Positions 35,001-48,084 of a stretch of DNA of 64,000 nt are shown here, piece after piece (the first letter of the stretch is position 1; every line of letters starts with the position of its first letter). Where the stretch lies: the NCBI GenBank assembly GCA_902806565.1, contig CADCXA010000052.1:1-64000 (forward strand). The letters run 5' to 3'. Origin of the DNA: Hypoxylon rubiginosum. Its lineage: Eukaryota > Ascomycota > Sordariomycetes > Xylariales > Hypoxylaceae. Both the position numbers and the translations under genes were made by a program. The notes under the pieces are model-generated. The model had not been told where the DNA came from and did not search any database. It was given only the letters and a program-made list of their open reading frames with translations.

Positions 35001-38000
35001 AATATTTTAATTTTATTATTTATATTTTAAATATTTATTTTTTCTAGGAACTTTTTTATAAAACTTTTAATATAAATTTATAATAATAATTAATATATAA
35101 CGTTAAATTTAAAATAATAACAACGTATATATAACTTTTTATAAAAATAGTTATACTTTAAATTATTAATTATTTTAATAACATATTTTTATAGTTTATA
35201 AAATACGATAATAAAATAGTTTAATATAAAAATTATTATTTTAATAATCTATATAACGAACCTATAAATACTAAATATAATAAATTATTTTATTATTTTT
35301 ATTTATATTAACAATTTTATTTTATAAAATGTAATATTATTTATTATAACTTACTTAAAAAAATATAATAAATAGTTAAATTTATTATTATTATTTTTAT
35401 TCGTGTTATTTTTTAATATAACATATATATAATTCTTATAAAATATAACGTAAAATATATATAAATATAAAAATTTAATAAATGTTTTTATTATTTATTT
35501 AAATATATGTTTTTTTAACTGTTTATATTTATTTAAAGTTAAAGTTTTATTGTTTTTAATATTATTTTAGCGGTTATTATTCTTTAAAATTAACAAAATA
35601 TTAAGTATCTAATTTATATTATTTTAATAAACAAACATAAAACTATTATAATTATAACTTTTAATTTAATAAATATAAAATTAGTTTAATATTTAGTAAT
35701 TAAAAAATTTAATATAATTTATTAGTATATAATTTTAATTATATTATAACGTTAGTTAAATTTAAGTATAAACGGTTTTTTTATATTACTTATTTTAATT
35801 ATAACAAGTTATAATAAAAGTATATTATATAAAATAATTATATATACAAGTTTAAATTATAAAAAAATAAAATATAAAAATAAGAAAATTTAACAATTAT
35901 TTATATTTTATAAATTAGTTTAAAATATTAAAGTAACTATTTTTATAAGTATCTTAAGATATATTTTATAAATTAATATATTTTAAAAATAAAACTTATA
36001 TAAAAAATAATATAGTTTTTTAATAAAATAAAATATATTTAAATTAAAAGTATTTAAAACTTTTAATTAATATTAATAAAATTTATATATTTAATATAAT
36101 TAGTATAAGTTAAATAAATATATATTATTTAATATATATAACTATTAATTTAATTTATTTTTTATTTATATTTAATATTTATTAATTTAATTATCGATAT
36201 ATATAATATATATACGTTATTAATATTTATATAATAAAATTTTAAGTTAATATTATTAATTAATATATACATTATATTAAATTATTAATATAAATATTAA
36301 CATATTAAAATACACTTTAAATTATAACGTATTGTTATTAATTAATACATAGAAACATTATTTTTTAATAAAAAAATTAAAGAAATTAAAAATTAAAATA
36401 ACCTAACGTTAATATTACCTTATAATAATCTTTTATTTAATAACTTAATATTTAATTATTATTTATTTAACAACTTAATTTTAAATAATAATAACTTTGT
36501 TATAAATAATAATATATTTCGCGATAAAAACAACGAAATAATAAAAAGCGTGGAATTAAAAAATAAATATATTTAAAATTTAAATAATAAAATATAAAAA
36601 ACTAATAATAATAATTAAATGTTTAAATTTAATACATTATTTTATAAATCTAATAATAAATTATTTATCCAATTTAAACATTATAAAGTTTTTAAAAATT
36701 AATATAATTTAATATAATATTAATATTTATAAATATAAATAATATTCATAACAATAAAAAGATAAAATTAAATAAAAAAATTAAATTATTTAATACTATT
36801 AATATAATTAACGTTATTAACTATAATAAAACTATTAAATTTAATATTAATATACTTAAATTCTTACCGTTTAAATTAATTAAAAATAAAAACAACTAAA
36901 CTAACTTTTTTATAACCATTAAAAATTTATTATTATTATATTATTTAAACATTTATATTATTAATATCTTTAAACTAATCTTATATAAATATAATAAAAA
37001 AATAAAAATTACCAATTTTAAAATAACCTTTATAACTTATATAAATTTACATAAAATTAATAAAATATAATAAATGTTATTATATAAAATATTATATTTA
37101 ATATATAATATTAATAATAATATTTATTTTAATATTACTAGATTATTAAAATAAATATTAATACTTATTAAACAATTTTATAATAAAATACCATTAATTA
37201 ATATATATAAAATAAATATCCTTTTTAAAATAAAAAAGTTATTAATTAAAGTTTATACCCACTATATTAATTTAATAAAGAAATTAAAATAATAAATAAA
37301 TAATTAATAAAATAAAAACATATATAAACGGAAAAAAATATTTATTAAAAAAAAAAATAAAATATAAATAAAATATAAACGTAATAATATAATATATATA
37401 AAATATTAAAAATTATTATCCAACAAAAAAAATAATACCTTTATAAAATAAATATAAATTATAATAATAAAACTAACATTTTTTAATTTTATAAAAATGT
37501 TTAAAAACCTTATAATATTAAATATATATAAAAAAAACATATATTATAATTTAAAACTTTTTATTAAAAAACCATTAAAGTTTTATTATTTTTAAGTATA
37601 AATAAATTTAATTTAAGTATCTGGTAAAATATATTTATATTTTTTTAATATTAATATTTTTATGTTTCTAGGCGATTTTATATATTACCGATACTATAAT
37701 TAAAATTATTTTTATTATAATATAAATAATAAAAATAAAAACATTATATATTTTTATATTAAATATATTATAAAATTTAATTTACTTAATAAATTAAATA
37801 CTCTTATAAATAATAAAAATTTATTTATAAATAAAAACAAGATAATTTTACAAGTTAAACCCGTTATTTTAATATAAAATAAAACCAAATATTTAAAAGT
37901 ATTAAAAGATTTAAAAATTAATTTAAAAACGAATAAACTTATTTTAAATATAAATATTATTAATATTCTTAAAAGTAATTTATTCTTTTTTTTTACAGTA

Positions 38001-41000
38001 TTTAAAAATTATTTATACGGTAAATACTATATAAATCCTAGCCTTAAAAACCTAAAAATTCTTTGTAATAATAGCTATTTAAAACCAAAGATACTATATA
38101 AAAAGTATAATTAAAATAATCTTTTAAAAAAAACAACAAATATTACTTAATTTAATATATAATAAAAACTAAATATAATATAAAAAAAAATAATAAAATA
38201 TACGCTAAATATAAAAAAGTTTTATTATATTATATATATCTTATATATAAAAAACTAAAAATAAATTATTATAATTATAAATATTTTAAAAAAATATAAA
38301 ATTAAAAGAGCTTAAATATTATCCCAGTTATTTTTATACCTATAAAAATATTTATTAATAGATTTAATATATTTTTTAATTTATATTAATTACTTTTAAA
38401 TTATTATATTACTTTATATACACTAAATATTAAAAATTATTTTTAACTTAAAAATATTATATTATTAATATTTAATTCTTATAACATTAAGTTTAAAAAT
38501 ATTATAAATAATTTTAACATACTAAAAAAATTAAATAAAAATATATATATAAAAATAAATAAAAAGGAAATATTACTTTATATATAAATTATAATATTTA
38601 TTAGTAACATATTTTAATAAACTAAAAATTCCAGTTTTAAAAAGCCTTTATAAATATAAATATTATTATTTTTATTATATTAACGGTGGCTAGAAAATAT
38701 TTATAAACCTAAAAATATAAAATATTAATTTATTTAACACCAAAAAAAATAATAAATTTCATTATTAAATTAAATAAATATAATATATAATAAAAAGCTT
38801 TTTAAACGTTAAAAAGGAAACATATAAAACCTAATAAAATATAACTAACTTATATTTAACTTTTAAAATTATTACTTTAACACTTAATATAATATTAACT
38901 AAATTATTTAACTTATATTATTCTAAATATATAAATCTATTTAAATTAAAATATATATTATTTTATAATATAACTTTTATATTTAAAATAATTAATAATT
39001 ATATAATACAGTTTAAAATATTTTAATTCCCTTTAAACACACGCCGATTTTAATCTTTAAAACATTATTTTAAAAGTTATAAAATGTTTTTATATATAAT
39101 TTAAAGATTATTTATTTTAATATTTTTTTAACAGTAATTAAAATATAAACATTTTAATAAACGCTTTATAAAAATTACTAGTATTATATATAAAAATATT
39201 AATAATTTAATTAAAACTATAATTATAATATTTATTAAAATAACTTAATATATAAATATTTTTATTAAAAACAATACTAATAAAAAAAATTATAATAATA
39301 TATTATTAATTATAAAAAATTACTAAGTTATATTTAATTTATTATATTATTATATATTATTAATAGTTAATTTTTATATTAATATATAACTAATATTTTA
39401 AACTAAGAATATTATAAATATAAATATATTATTTATAGTTATTACTTTTAGTAATACTAATAATAATAATATAATAAAACTAATAAAAACTTTTAATATT
39501 AAATAATATAAAAATATAACGTAACTAAATATATATATCGTAACACATTTTTATAATTTTATAGTTAAATATATTATAATAATAAATTTTAATTATTTAA
39601 TAAAAAAAAACTTATATTAATAAATATTAATAAATAATACTTTACTTATAACATTAAAATCATATATTAAAATAAATAAGCTTTAATATATAATATTTAT
39701 ATTAAAAAAAAAAATAAAAGCTTAATTTTAATATAAATAATTACAATTTTATTTTAATAACCAAACTTATTAATAATAATTTTATTAGGTTTTTTAAATA
39801 TTATATATATAAAACTAATTATTTTAATATTAAGAAAATACTACTTTTAAAATATAATATTTAACTAATAATTTAAATAACATTTTAAAATATATTTAAA
39901 TATAATAACCTTACTATAATAAACTAAATATAAAGGTTTTATAAAAAGTATTTTTACTTATTTAATTACATATTTATATAAACTAATAAAAATAAACTAA
40001 AAACACTATAAAATTAAATTAAATATATATAAAATATATTATTATTAACTAATAACTTACATTTAAATCTATATGTAATTAACTATATTTTTATTAAAAA
40101 GATTATTAAGGTATATTATATTATATAAAAAAATAACCCATTTTTAATTAAGGCCGGTAAAATATTAACCCAATTCCTAGATTTTTTAAAAATAATATAT
40201 ATTAATAATTATAATAAAAATATAACTTATTATAATTTAAATATAATAATTAAATAATCTTAGAAATTTATATTTAATTTTACTAAGTATATATATTAAT
40301 TTTATTATTATTATTATCTTATTATTAATATTTATACTTTAAAGTATATTATAAATTATATTATTAATATTAATATAATATAACTTTATATAATATTAAC
40401 ATATATACACTTAATAAATATAACTTAAAATACTTTATTTTTAATTAAAATAATTACGTAAAAATATATAAAAACGATTTTATTTATATTAATTATATAT
40501 TTATTTTTAAAATATAAAATATAAAGTATATTTTCGTTATTATAACCTTATTATTTAATATATATAAAAAAAGATAATATCCTTTTTTTTAAAATATTAA
40601 AAAAAATAACTAAAAATCTTATTATTATTAAAATTATAATAATTAATATAATTAAACCTTATATTATCCGCTTAAAAAATAATTATATTTATATAAATTA
40701 AATATTTAAATAAATATAATAAATATAAGTAATTATAATTTTATTAATTATTAAATAATTAATATTATATTAATAAAATATTAATATTAATATAAATATT
40801 ATTTTTTATATTATAGTAAAATATTACCTTCTATATTATATTATTTATAAGATATTAATTATTAAGTTTATTATATAAATTTAAAAAATAATTAATAATT
40901 ATAATCGAGTATATTAGTTAATATAAATTTATATTATTAAAAATTTAATATATAGTTAAAGCTAATTATAAATTAATAAAATAAAAAATATTAATATTAT

Positions 41001-41568
41001 TAAATTATATAATTATATTATAAATACTTGTTACTATATATATTAATTAATACTAATAAATATATTTTAAAGAAAAAATATTACTATTATAAATAATTAA
41101 ATATAATTAAATTAAATAAAATAGTTATAAAAACCTTTTAAATTTTAACAAATTTATATTATTTTTATTATAAGATATTAATTTATTAATAATAAATTAT
41201 TTAAACATCTAAATTAAACATATATTAAAAACCAAATAAAATATATATTAAATTATATAATATATTTTATTATAAAAACTAATAAAATTAATATTATAAA
41301 ATAATAACATTATAAAGTTCGTGAAAAATTACTTAAAATATTCTAATATTATTACTAGGAATTTTTCTAAATATTTTAATAATATATCTAAAAAATTATA
41401 AATAATAATTATTATTATATAAATAACTAATTATATAATATAATAAAAACTTATATAATATAAATAATTAAAACTATAATATAAAAAAACTTAATATAAT
41501 ATAAATAATAAATAATATAACTTAAAAATTTAATATAACTTATATATAATTTAAATAATTATAAATAT

Positions 41569-41657
41569 AAATAATTATTTAAATATAAATAACCATTTAA
41601 ATATAAACAATTATTTAAATATTAATAACCATTTAAATATAAATAACTATTTAATAT
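41569..41657 (+). repeat. 18-bp tandem repeat near right end of island
   Basis: Five consecutive units related to AAATAACCATTTAAATAT (the last one base short). The AACC/AATT/AACT variation is by C/T transitions, consistent with RIP. Confidence 0.75.
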
Positions 41658-41760
41658 AAATAACTAAAATATATTAAATAAATAAATAACTATAATATAA
41701 AATAACTATAATATTAAATAATTAATATAATAACTAAATAAATAACGTAAAATATATAAG

Positions 41761-41811
41761 TAACTATTTTATTTAAATAACTATTTTATTTAAATAACCA
41801 TTTTATTTAAA
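41761..41811 (+). repeat. 17-bp tandem repeat, three copies
   Basis: Three units of TAAC[T/C]ATTTTATTTAAA lie directly before the recovery of normal composition. They share the AACCAT core with the 18-bp repeat at 41569. Confidence 0.8.
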
Positions 41812-41977
41812 TAACCAATATTATATATAGTAAATTAACCTGGTAAAAATTCTGGAATAAACAACCATTTTAAGCGCAGGGTAAATATTACTTACACACA
41901 ACCATTTCCTAAAAACGCAACGGTTATTAAATCTGAAACTATTATACGCAGATATATTGGTTGTAAAAAACCCCCCA

Positions 41978-41991
41978 CCCCCGCTACGGTA
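41978..41991 (-). repeat. Right terminal inverted repeat of 10-kb island
   Basis: Reverse complement of the left terminus (11 bases exact), preceded inward by a C-rich run (CCCCCCACCC at 41971-41980). Confidence 0.7.
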
Positions 41992-43522
41992 CCCAGAGCA
42001 ACTATACGGAACAAATTGCGAGGCACCTATGATCGGAATCCGCTCACTGAGGATTATTAAGGATTCCTCAATTGATATATTTGAGGGAGACGTAAGATAA
42101 TAACACAGGACGTTCTGGACGTTACGGGTGTCACTAGAACAATAGCAGGGGATAGCTTCTAGCGCCTAAACTCCGCCCCACGCTTGGGTCGGCTGGTTGC
42201 TATATTTAACACCGAAGTCAGGGGTAAGCGAGCCAGCACTCGGCATCTCCACATCACGGACGTATCAGATGAGGGCATTTGGTAATTTCACAACTAGACC
42301 CTGATTTCCTGATTATTAAGCCACTTATAGCATCAACCAATTTAAGATGAGCGGAAAGGTAGGAAGAATAACGTTCTTACATGAGCATCCCATTTTCATT
42401 TTCCCTCTCAAATCTGAAAATACGAATCACTCATCTCGGCTACCTACATACCTCCTACCTAATATGTTCATTACCCGGCAAGTTGGCGACACAAGAATTC
42501 TTCCATTTCCTGTGTTACCAAGCACCTTGACAGGAGGCGGTAAACTATGACCTCTTTGAAGAGCTCGTAACGCTTTTACTCTGGCCAGCCTTTACAGCAC
42601 CTCTAGCGTATCGAACTTATTACCTAACCGCGCAATGTCTCCAAGGCGATGTAGTTCAATTTGACTCTGCTTGCATACAACTTAAGTGGAGCCGAATATA
42701 CACCGGCGTGAGTTTGGTTGATCTGCTGGTAGCCGTAGTACCAGGGATCCGGTCCCATTAGCCCCGTCCTCGTGGTATAAGGGTTAGAGATGTCGGATGA
42801 GCGCCGAGACAAGAATATAAAGGTCCCGTAGTAGAACGTTGCTCTTTTCGCATTGCTTGGTTTCTTGATATTTCGACTTCAACGCCCTCAAATTGCGCAG
42901 TTCAAGTGGTTTCCATTCCATATCCAACAGTTTCAATTCATCTCATACCATTTGAGAAGTCATATTTGTGTGTTTAACTCAGACCTTGTCCACGTCTCGC
43001 TATTCTCACATTTCAGATGCTCTTAATGTGACATAGCACTTTTGACAAAATAAAAGCTGCTTCTTCCCAGTACCTTAGTCCCCTTCTCGTTACAGCATGA
43101 TGTCGTAGGGGCTTGGAGCTAGGCCAATAAGGTGGCACACATAGAGGTGCGTTTCCCAACTGGGAATGGTGACGTCATGACTTATAGTCCTACGTGAAAT
43201 TTGGCGAAGACCACCGTCACAAATGACCCGGATCGCGATTGTAAAATACTACATGAACAAATCCGAATTCTTTGTCTGCTAGTCCTAGAATGTCTGGCAT
43301 GATCTGGTTTCAATGTCGCTGACGTAGTTCATTGCCGTGTGGCGGTCCCTTGGTCAAGATCGAGTATTAAAACTTGCTTGTCCCCCGCCTTATCTCATAC
43401 CATGTTCAAGCCACAAGCACCTTCAATATCACCTAAAATATACAGCTACCTGAGATTTCTATCTTTGAGATAAGACATATTTAGATCAAGAATACTTAAA
43501 AATTACACTACTCAACGTCACC
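41992..43522. other. Intergenic, no gene recognised
   Basis: Normal-composition DNA between the island and the small peptide gene. Short frames at 42347-42550 (plus) and 42624-42812 (minus) have no recognisable content. A GGAATCC...GGATTCC inverted pair lies near 42035-42066. Confidence 0.4.
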
Positions 43523-43850
43523 ATGGGCATTGCAGCAGGAGTTGGTCACTTTTTCCAGTCGATCATTGAGGTGATCCAGGGACTCCTAGGGGCCGTCGTC
43601 AACTTCTTCCAATGGATTCTCAACTCGATCATCGGGCTATTCCAGGGTTTCGTCCACTTCGTTGAGGGCACGCTCGGTTTCGCAATCCGTAAGATTAACT
43701 TCACTTTATCATATCTTCGGCCAGCCATACTGACTCAAAGCAGACAACTTCTTCATTCTGGGAACGGTGGCTGCGGCTGTGTTTGGATACTTGCTGTACA
43801 GTCAGAGGCAAGGTACAACGCCAGTCAGCAGAACGATCAAGAACAAATAG
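43523..43850 (+). CDS. Small amphipathic/transmembrane protein, 90 aa
   Basis: Two exons: 43523-43688 and 43744-43850. The 55-bp intron has GTAAGA and GCAG ends, and the joined frame ends at TAG 43848-43850. Residues 1-55 are a run of amphipathic helices with a repeating V/I-x-x-I-x-G-L/F pattern (IQGLLGAVVNFFQWILNSII, then GLFQGFVHFVEGTLGF). Residues about 57-75 form a hydrophobic helix (NFFILGTVAAAVFGYLLY), followed by a basic tail SQRQGTTPVSRTIKNK. There is no signal peptide cleavage site. It resembles uncharacterised short fungal proteins with an EGTLGF...ILGT.AAA core, from memory. I infer an organelle- or membrane-associated peptide of unknown role. Without splicing, the frame would run on falsely to 43978. 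Confidence 0.7.
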
Positions 43851-44281
43851 ATTATTACGTTCAGCATCGTGCATGGACATGCGACTTTCCATCCCTGTGC
43901 GAGAAAGTGTGCAAGGATATGAGTAATCGGCCTGGGAATAGGTCTGGGGAGACGAATAGGAAATGGACGTCCTTTTGAATAGAGATACTTCAGCGTTTAT
44001 CATGGTGGCTGTTTAGAAACTTAGTATAGCTCTTTATCACTTTGTATGTTAAACTTGACCCATATATCAATGGGTAAAGTCATGGTGTAATATCCAGTCT
44101 TAGCTCTGTACCAACTATTGCCATTTACTATAAACTCGATATTCGGCCAAGAAAGATAGCAAAGTGTCCGGTCCAGCAGCAGAAGATTCGATTTAATTTA
44201 TAAGAAATGACTGTAGACTCTGGGATACCAAACCAAGGAACACCAATCGCGTCCTACCCCTACATTTTAGCAACCTAGTAC
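43851..44281. other. Intergenic between convergent genes
   Basis: 3' flanks of the small-protein gene and the GMC gene. I see no further gene. Confidence 0.4.
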
Positions 44282-46137
44282 TTATGAAGTTGATTTTATG
44301 ATCTTCGCCCCGTGTTCCGCGACACCGTAAACAGTTGCCTGGGGACTCGCGCGAGGAGTAATCGGGATGATGCTCGCGTCGCAGACCCGCAGGTTCTCGC
44401 AGCCGTAGACCCGCAGCTGCGGATCGACAACGCCCCCGATCTCCCGCGGCATCATGGAGCAGGTGCCGGTGTAATGGTGGGCGCAGACAGCAGACTTGCG
44501 CACGTATTCTTTCGCGTTTTCCAGGTTCGAGAGGGTGCCAGGCGGAGGACTGCCCGGATTACGCGTGTCGTTGGGTACGAGGTGGCTGGCGAACGGCTCC
44601 GTGGTCATGATCTTCTCCACTTGCTGTACGTGACGAGCGAGGATCTCCAGGTCGAGAGGGTTGGAGAGGCAGTTGAGATCCAAGGCAAGATCCGGCGACG
44701 ACGAGGAAGCCGCTCTAACATGCACAGACCCGCGTGAGAGGGGGCTTGCTAGAAGAATAGCGACGGAGAAGTAGCCCTCGCTGCCGGGTGGAATAACAGC
44801 TCGATTTCCGTCGGGGGCGAACACTCCAAACCCGGCAATGGTCATGTACTGAGCGGATGCCTCCTTTTGAGAACTGACGATAGAGTGGACGAAGGATCTG
44901 TGTGCTTTCGCGAAAGCATCCGTAGCCTTCCCCAGATCAGCGGTCTCGTAACTTGTATCTTGCAGGACATGATCAAGGCCGGCAGCCACTGTATCAGAAA
45001 GCGGTAACTGGGCAGTAATATCAATCGCACTCCTTGAAAATGGCCCAGAACCATTTTTGGTATAGGACTCCATTGCGGCCGCAACAGTCTCGGGATCCTG
45101 TCGGATCAGTTTATCTATCGTCTCGAAGCCTTCTTCCTGGAGCACCTCGAAAGTCATGCCAACTAATGGATGGTTCTGCAAATTCTCGCCGACGTGCGCG
45201 TTATCGACAACTACATCAATGCCAAGAGATTTCAGGAGTCCCGCATCACCTACGCCGGAGAGCTCAAGGATCTTGGGTGAATTGATAGCACCGGCGCTAA
45301 GGATGACCTCTTTCCGAGCATCCACACTGCCCGTCTTGCCATCTTTGGTGTACTGTACACCTGTTGCGACTGGCTTTCCTTCCCCGCCCCGCTTGTCGAA
45401 AAGGACTTTATCCACCAGGGTTTGCGTCCAGATAGTAAGATTCTCGCGAGCCTCCGCGGCCGAAAGGTAAGCCGAGCCTGCAAAGCTCTTTTGGTGGGTG
45501 GCAGGGTCGATGCTCTCCGGGGTTCCCAAGGCACCGAGGAACTGGCCAGAGAAAGGATCCATAGAGGTTGGATATCCAAGCTTCGAGATGGCATCTCTCC
45601 AAAGCTGCGGCCACTTGGTGTTCTCCTCTGCGATGCTTAACTGCAAGGGACCAGAACCCTTAGTTGCCCAGGGAGACTGTTTCAGGGTGTATGAAGACTC
45701 GAGGGACTTGGAGAAGCTCGACCAGTCCCAGCCCGGATTCCCGAGTCCTGCCCATGCGTCAACGTTGGCCTTCGACGTTGGCGTGAAGGTATGAGAATTG
45801 ATAGCACTAGATCCCCCAAGCGTGCGTCCTGCAGACTGTGCGAGTTGACGGCCGTGGAGCGATTTCTTTCGAGATACAGCTCATTAGTAATTGGTAATAA
45901 GGAGTAACAATGGAACAGAAGACGCACCTGGGGTGTGGTTTGTAGGCACCAGTCCGCAGAGGTGCCAACTAAGGTAGATGACAAAGCGGGTATCTTCACT
46001 CTAGGATCTGCCGTGAGATCCTCGCCAGCCTCAATCACCAGCACTTGAGCGCTAGGGTCTTCAGACAGCCGCGTAGCTAATACGAGGCCGACAAGACCGC
46101 CTCCGACAATGATGAAGTCAAAAGCCTTGGACTCCAT
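44282..46137 (-). CDS. GMC-family FAD oxidoreductase
   Basis: Two minus-strand exons: 46137-45928 and 45865-44282, giving 597 aa. The intron (45927-45866) is GTGCGT...AAAG and phase 0, joining TTPQ to KSLHGRQL. The N-terminus has the dinucleotide-binding fold (IIVGGGLVGLVLATRLSED, then IEAGED). The GMC signature 1 region reads GRTLGGSSAIN, and signature 2 is the GAINSPKILELSGVG segment. The C-terminal catalytic region has HHYTGTCSMMP and VCDASIIPI. It fits the choline dehydrogenase/aryl-alcohol/glucose oxidase superfamily. No signal peptide is visible, so a cytosolic enzyme is likely. It would oxidise an alcohol with FAD; the substrate is unknown. Apparently intact. Confidence 0.88.
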
Positions 46138-46789
46138 TTTGAATATTTGGACCTTTTTTTGTCCTAGATGCGAGGGTATGCAATGCTGATTAGGAGCGGC
46201 TGGAATCTGAAGTAGTTGTATCTAACAAATAGAGCTTGTTAAATGGACAGCAATGCTGAGCAGCAATAACAGTTGGCTGAGAAAACGATGTCTGTTTTAA
46301 GGACTGGGAATAAGCTGAGTCGTCTTTTAGTGGAAGTGTCAATTATCACGACGCGAATGAGGGGCACAGAAACAACGAGATCGTTACACAAGGCTATCTA
46401 GGGATAGATACGTGTCATGTGGCCCTTATCTAGACCAATAGGCCAATTCCGCGCCCAGAGCTGAAAGGTTAGAACTCCAACGTTAACATATGAACCAGAA
46501 GTTTTCCGCAGTTGGTGTTGGTACAGTTCCTAGGTATGCTTACGATCCACTCCGAAGTCCGAAGGAAGCCGGAGTGAGATTTTGAATCCCTCCGAATGGC
46601 AGGGATATTTGTCACGTTTGTCACGGGATATAGGCCGGTTATACGATTGTTACACCGCGCCGCAACGCGGGGCCGCATTTTCTCGGTCCCAAATTGGTCA
46701 ACTGGTGAAATGATATCGATAACAGTCTGGATTCCATCATTCTACTTGGAAATGTTACAAGTGACAAAAATATCAAGACTCCATTGCCG
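46138..46789. other. Intergenic, GMC promoter side
   Basis: Upstream flank of the GMC gene. No coding region was recognised. A few residues of SDR-like N-terminus may begin near 46740 but contain a stop. Confidence 0.35.
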
Positions 46790-47642
46790 CTATCTCTCCA
46801 CAGCATCCAGAACTTAGTGCAACAGGCAAGGCCGTCATCATCACTGGAGCTATATGCTTCCCCTACCCCTTTCCCATTAGTATTCACTCTAACCTCATAG
46901 TATCGGTCCAAACGCAGCGATAATTGTCCTTGGCCGTAACAAAGGTGGCTTTAGAGGAGACTGCAAAGTTATTTCCGCCACTGTTTCGACGTTGAATTTC
47001 GTGGTAGACATCACCCGGGAAAAGAGCCTTGCAGAAGCCGCATCCACGATTAGTACTTGAGACATCTTGACACTCTCTGCTGGTTTTATATCTACTTCGT
47101 CGCCCGCCACTTCGGCGGATACCTAGGGATGACAGTAGAGCTTCGAGGTCAGAGTCCATCTTTCCGTCCGTTTAAAACTGACCTCCTAAAGGAACCTTCC
47201 CGAGCACGAAGGCATTCCCACCTACCGCGAATAACACTCACGATATCATCCTGGCCGTGACCACTGGGGTGGCGGCTGCTCTAACCACTATGCTGCCGGG
47301 CCTGTCTGCTTACATGACGTCAAAGCTCGCTCAAACGAAGAGAATCGAGTTTGTCTCACCGGAGAACCCTAGCATATTTGCTGCTACTGTGCACCCTAGT
47401 ATGGTCGTGACAGACATGTTCAACAAGAGCGGCGGGAAGGAGGAAGCCTTAGCCATGGATAAAAGTAAGTCGCATTCCGTCTTCTATATTCAAACTCGTC
47501 GTATAAGTAGTCTGGCTACTAGCCCACTTTTTGGTTTGGATGTCTAGCCCGGAAGCTGAATTTCTGAATGACCAATTGGGACGTGAAGCAGCTGAAGGCT
47601 AGCGCTCAAGTTATCCAATCGGGGGTGCAGATGACTACCTAA
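46790..47642 (+). pseudogene. Short-chain dehydrogenase/reductase pseudogene
   Basis: SDR pieces occur in order on the plus strand but in different frames. First come PELSATGKAVIITGA (46807-46851, the cofactor-binding start, whose GxGxxG is lost) and NAAIIVLGRN with FVVDITREKSLAEAA (about 46910-47055). Next are DILTLSAGF and SFEVRVH. The catalytic SAYMTSK (YxxxK) follows with VHPSMVVTDMF (about 47300-47420). After a GTAAGT intron, SPEAEFL and NWDVKQLKASAQV are in two frames. In-frame stops, at least three frameshifts and a small deletion make it non-functional. It is related to fungal SDRs with the EFL..NWDVEQL tail. It is an old loss, since every segment is still recognisable. Confidence 0.7.
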
Positions 47643-48084
47643 TCAATGATTGGCCATACTCGAGTGTGTAATAATGTATATGGTAGGAGATAATAGGGAC
47701 TGGAAACTCCGTTTTCATATGTAAGAGCTAAAATATGCATAAGAGATCAGAGAGGGTCGATTCTCTCTAAGAAATATTAAAAATATTAAGAGTATTGAAC
47801 TTTTGTATTGGGAGTCGATGAGAGGTAAAAATTCGCTTATTTCATCGTGGCGTGATGTTATACCTATCTATCCCAGGGTAGTATTCAGGGGCATGTGACT
47901 TTCTTGGCATCCCATTGCAGTCATTGAACGCGAGCTGAGCCCTCGAGCCCGTGCTGACGAGGGTGAAGTCCTCGGTGGCCTCCGTCCTAAAATTTTTGGT
48001 AATGAATTGATTTTTAAAAAGTCTTCCCTCTGCTCACAGGGTTTCAGCGGTTTCAACGGCAGTATTCCTTAAGCCTTCATCACG
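47643..48084. other. Intergenic
   Basis: Spacer between the SDR pseudogene and the membrane-protein gene. AT-rich around 47775-47800; nothing else is recognised. Confidence 0.4.

Larger units (their letters stand above)
31909..41989. mobile_element. 10-kb RIP-like AT island with terminal inverted repeats
   Basis: The edges carry an exact 11-bp inverted repeat (TACCGTAGCGG at 31907-31917; its complement at 41981-41991). The outermost TA on each side can be read as a TA target duplication, leaving a 10,081-bp element. A second imperfect inverted match (AGGAAACCGTTGTGCGCAGC at 31932-31951 against 41891-41910) lies inside, although at different distances from the ends. The interior is almost all A/T with CpA/TpG depletion and no open frame, as RIP would leave; surviving non-AT bases are mostly C on this strand. 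A C16 run sits at 32316-32331 between TTTTTTTATA direct repeats. TA duplication fits Tc1/mariner-Fot/pogo elements, but 10 kb is far too long for one, so nested insertions or another class are possible. No protein domain could be read. Confidence 0.65.

Noticed and set aside
31909..41989. LTR retrotransposon reading of the AT island
   Set aside because: No direct long terminal repeats, primer-binding site or reverse transcriptase motif could be read; the ends are inverted, not direct.
42347..42550. 67-codon frame as a gene
   Set aside because: No family resemblance, splice context or promoter; length is compatible with chance.
44312..44737. 141-codon plus-strand frame
   Set aside because: Antisense shadow of the GMC gene's C-terminal coding region.
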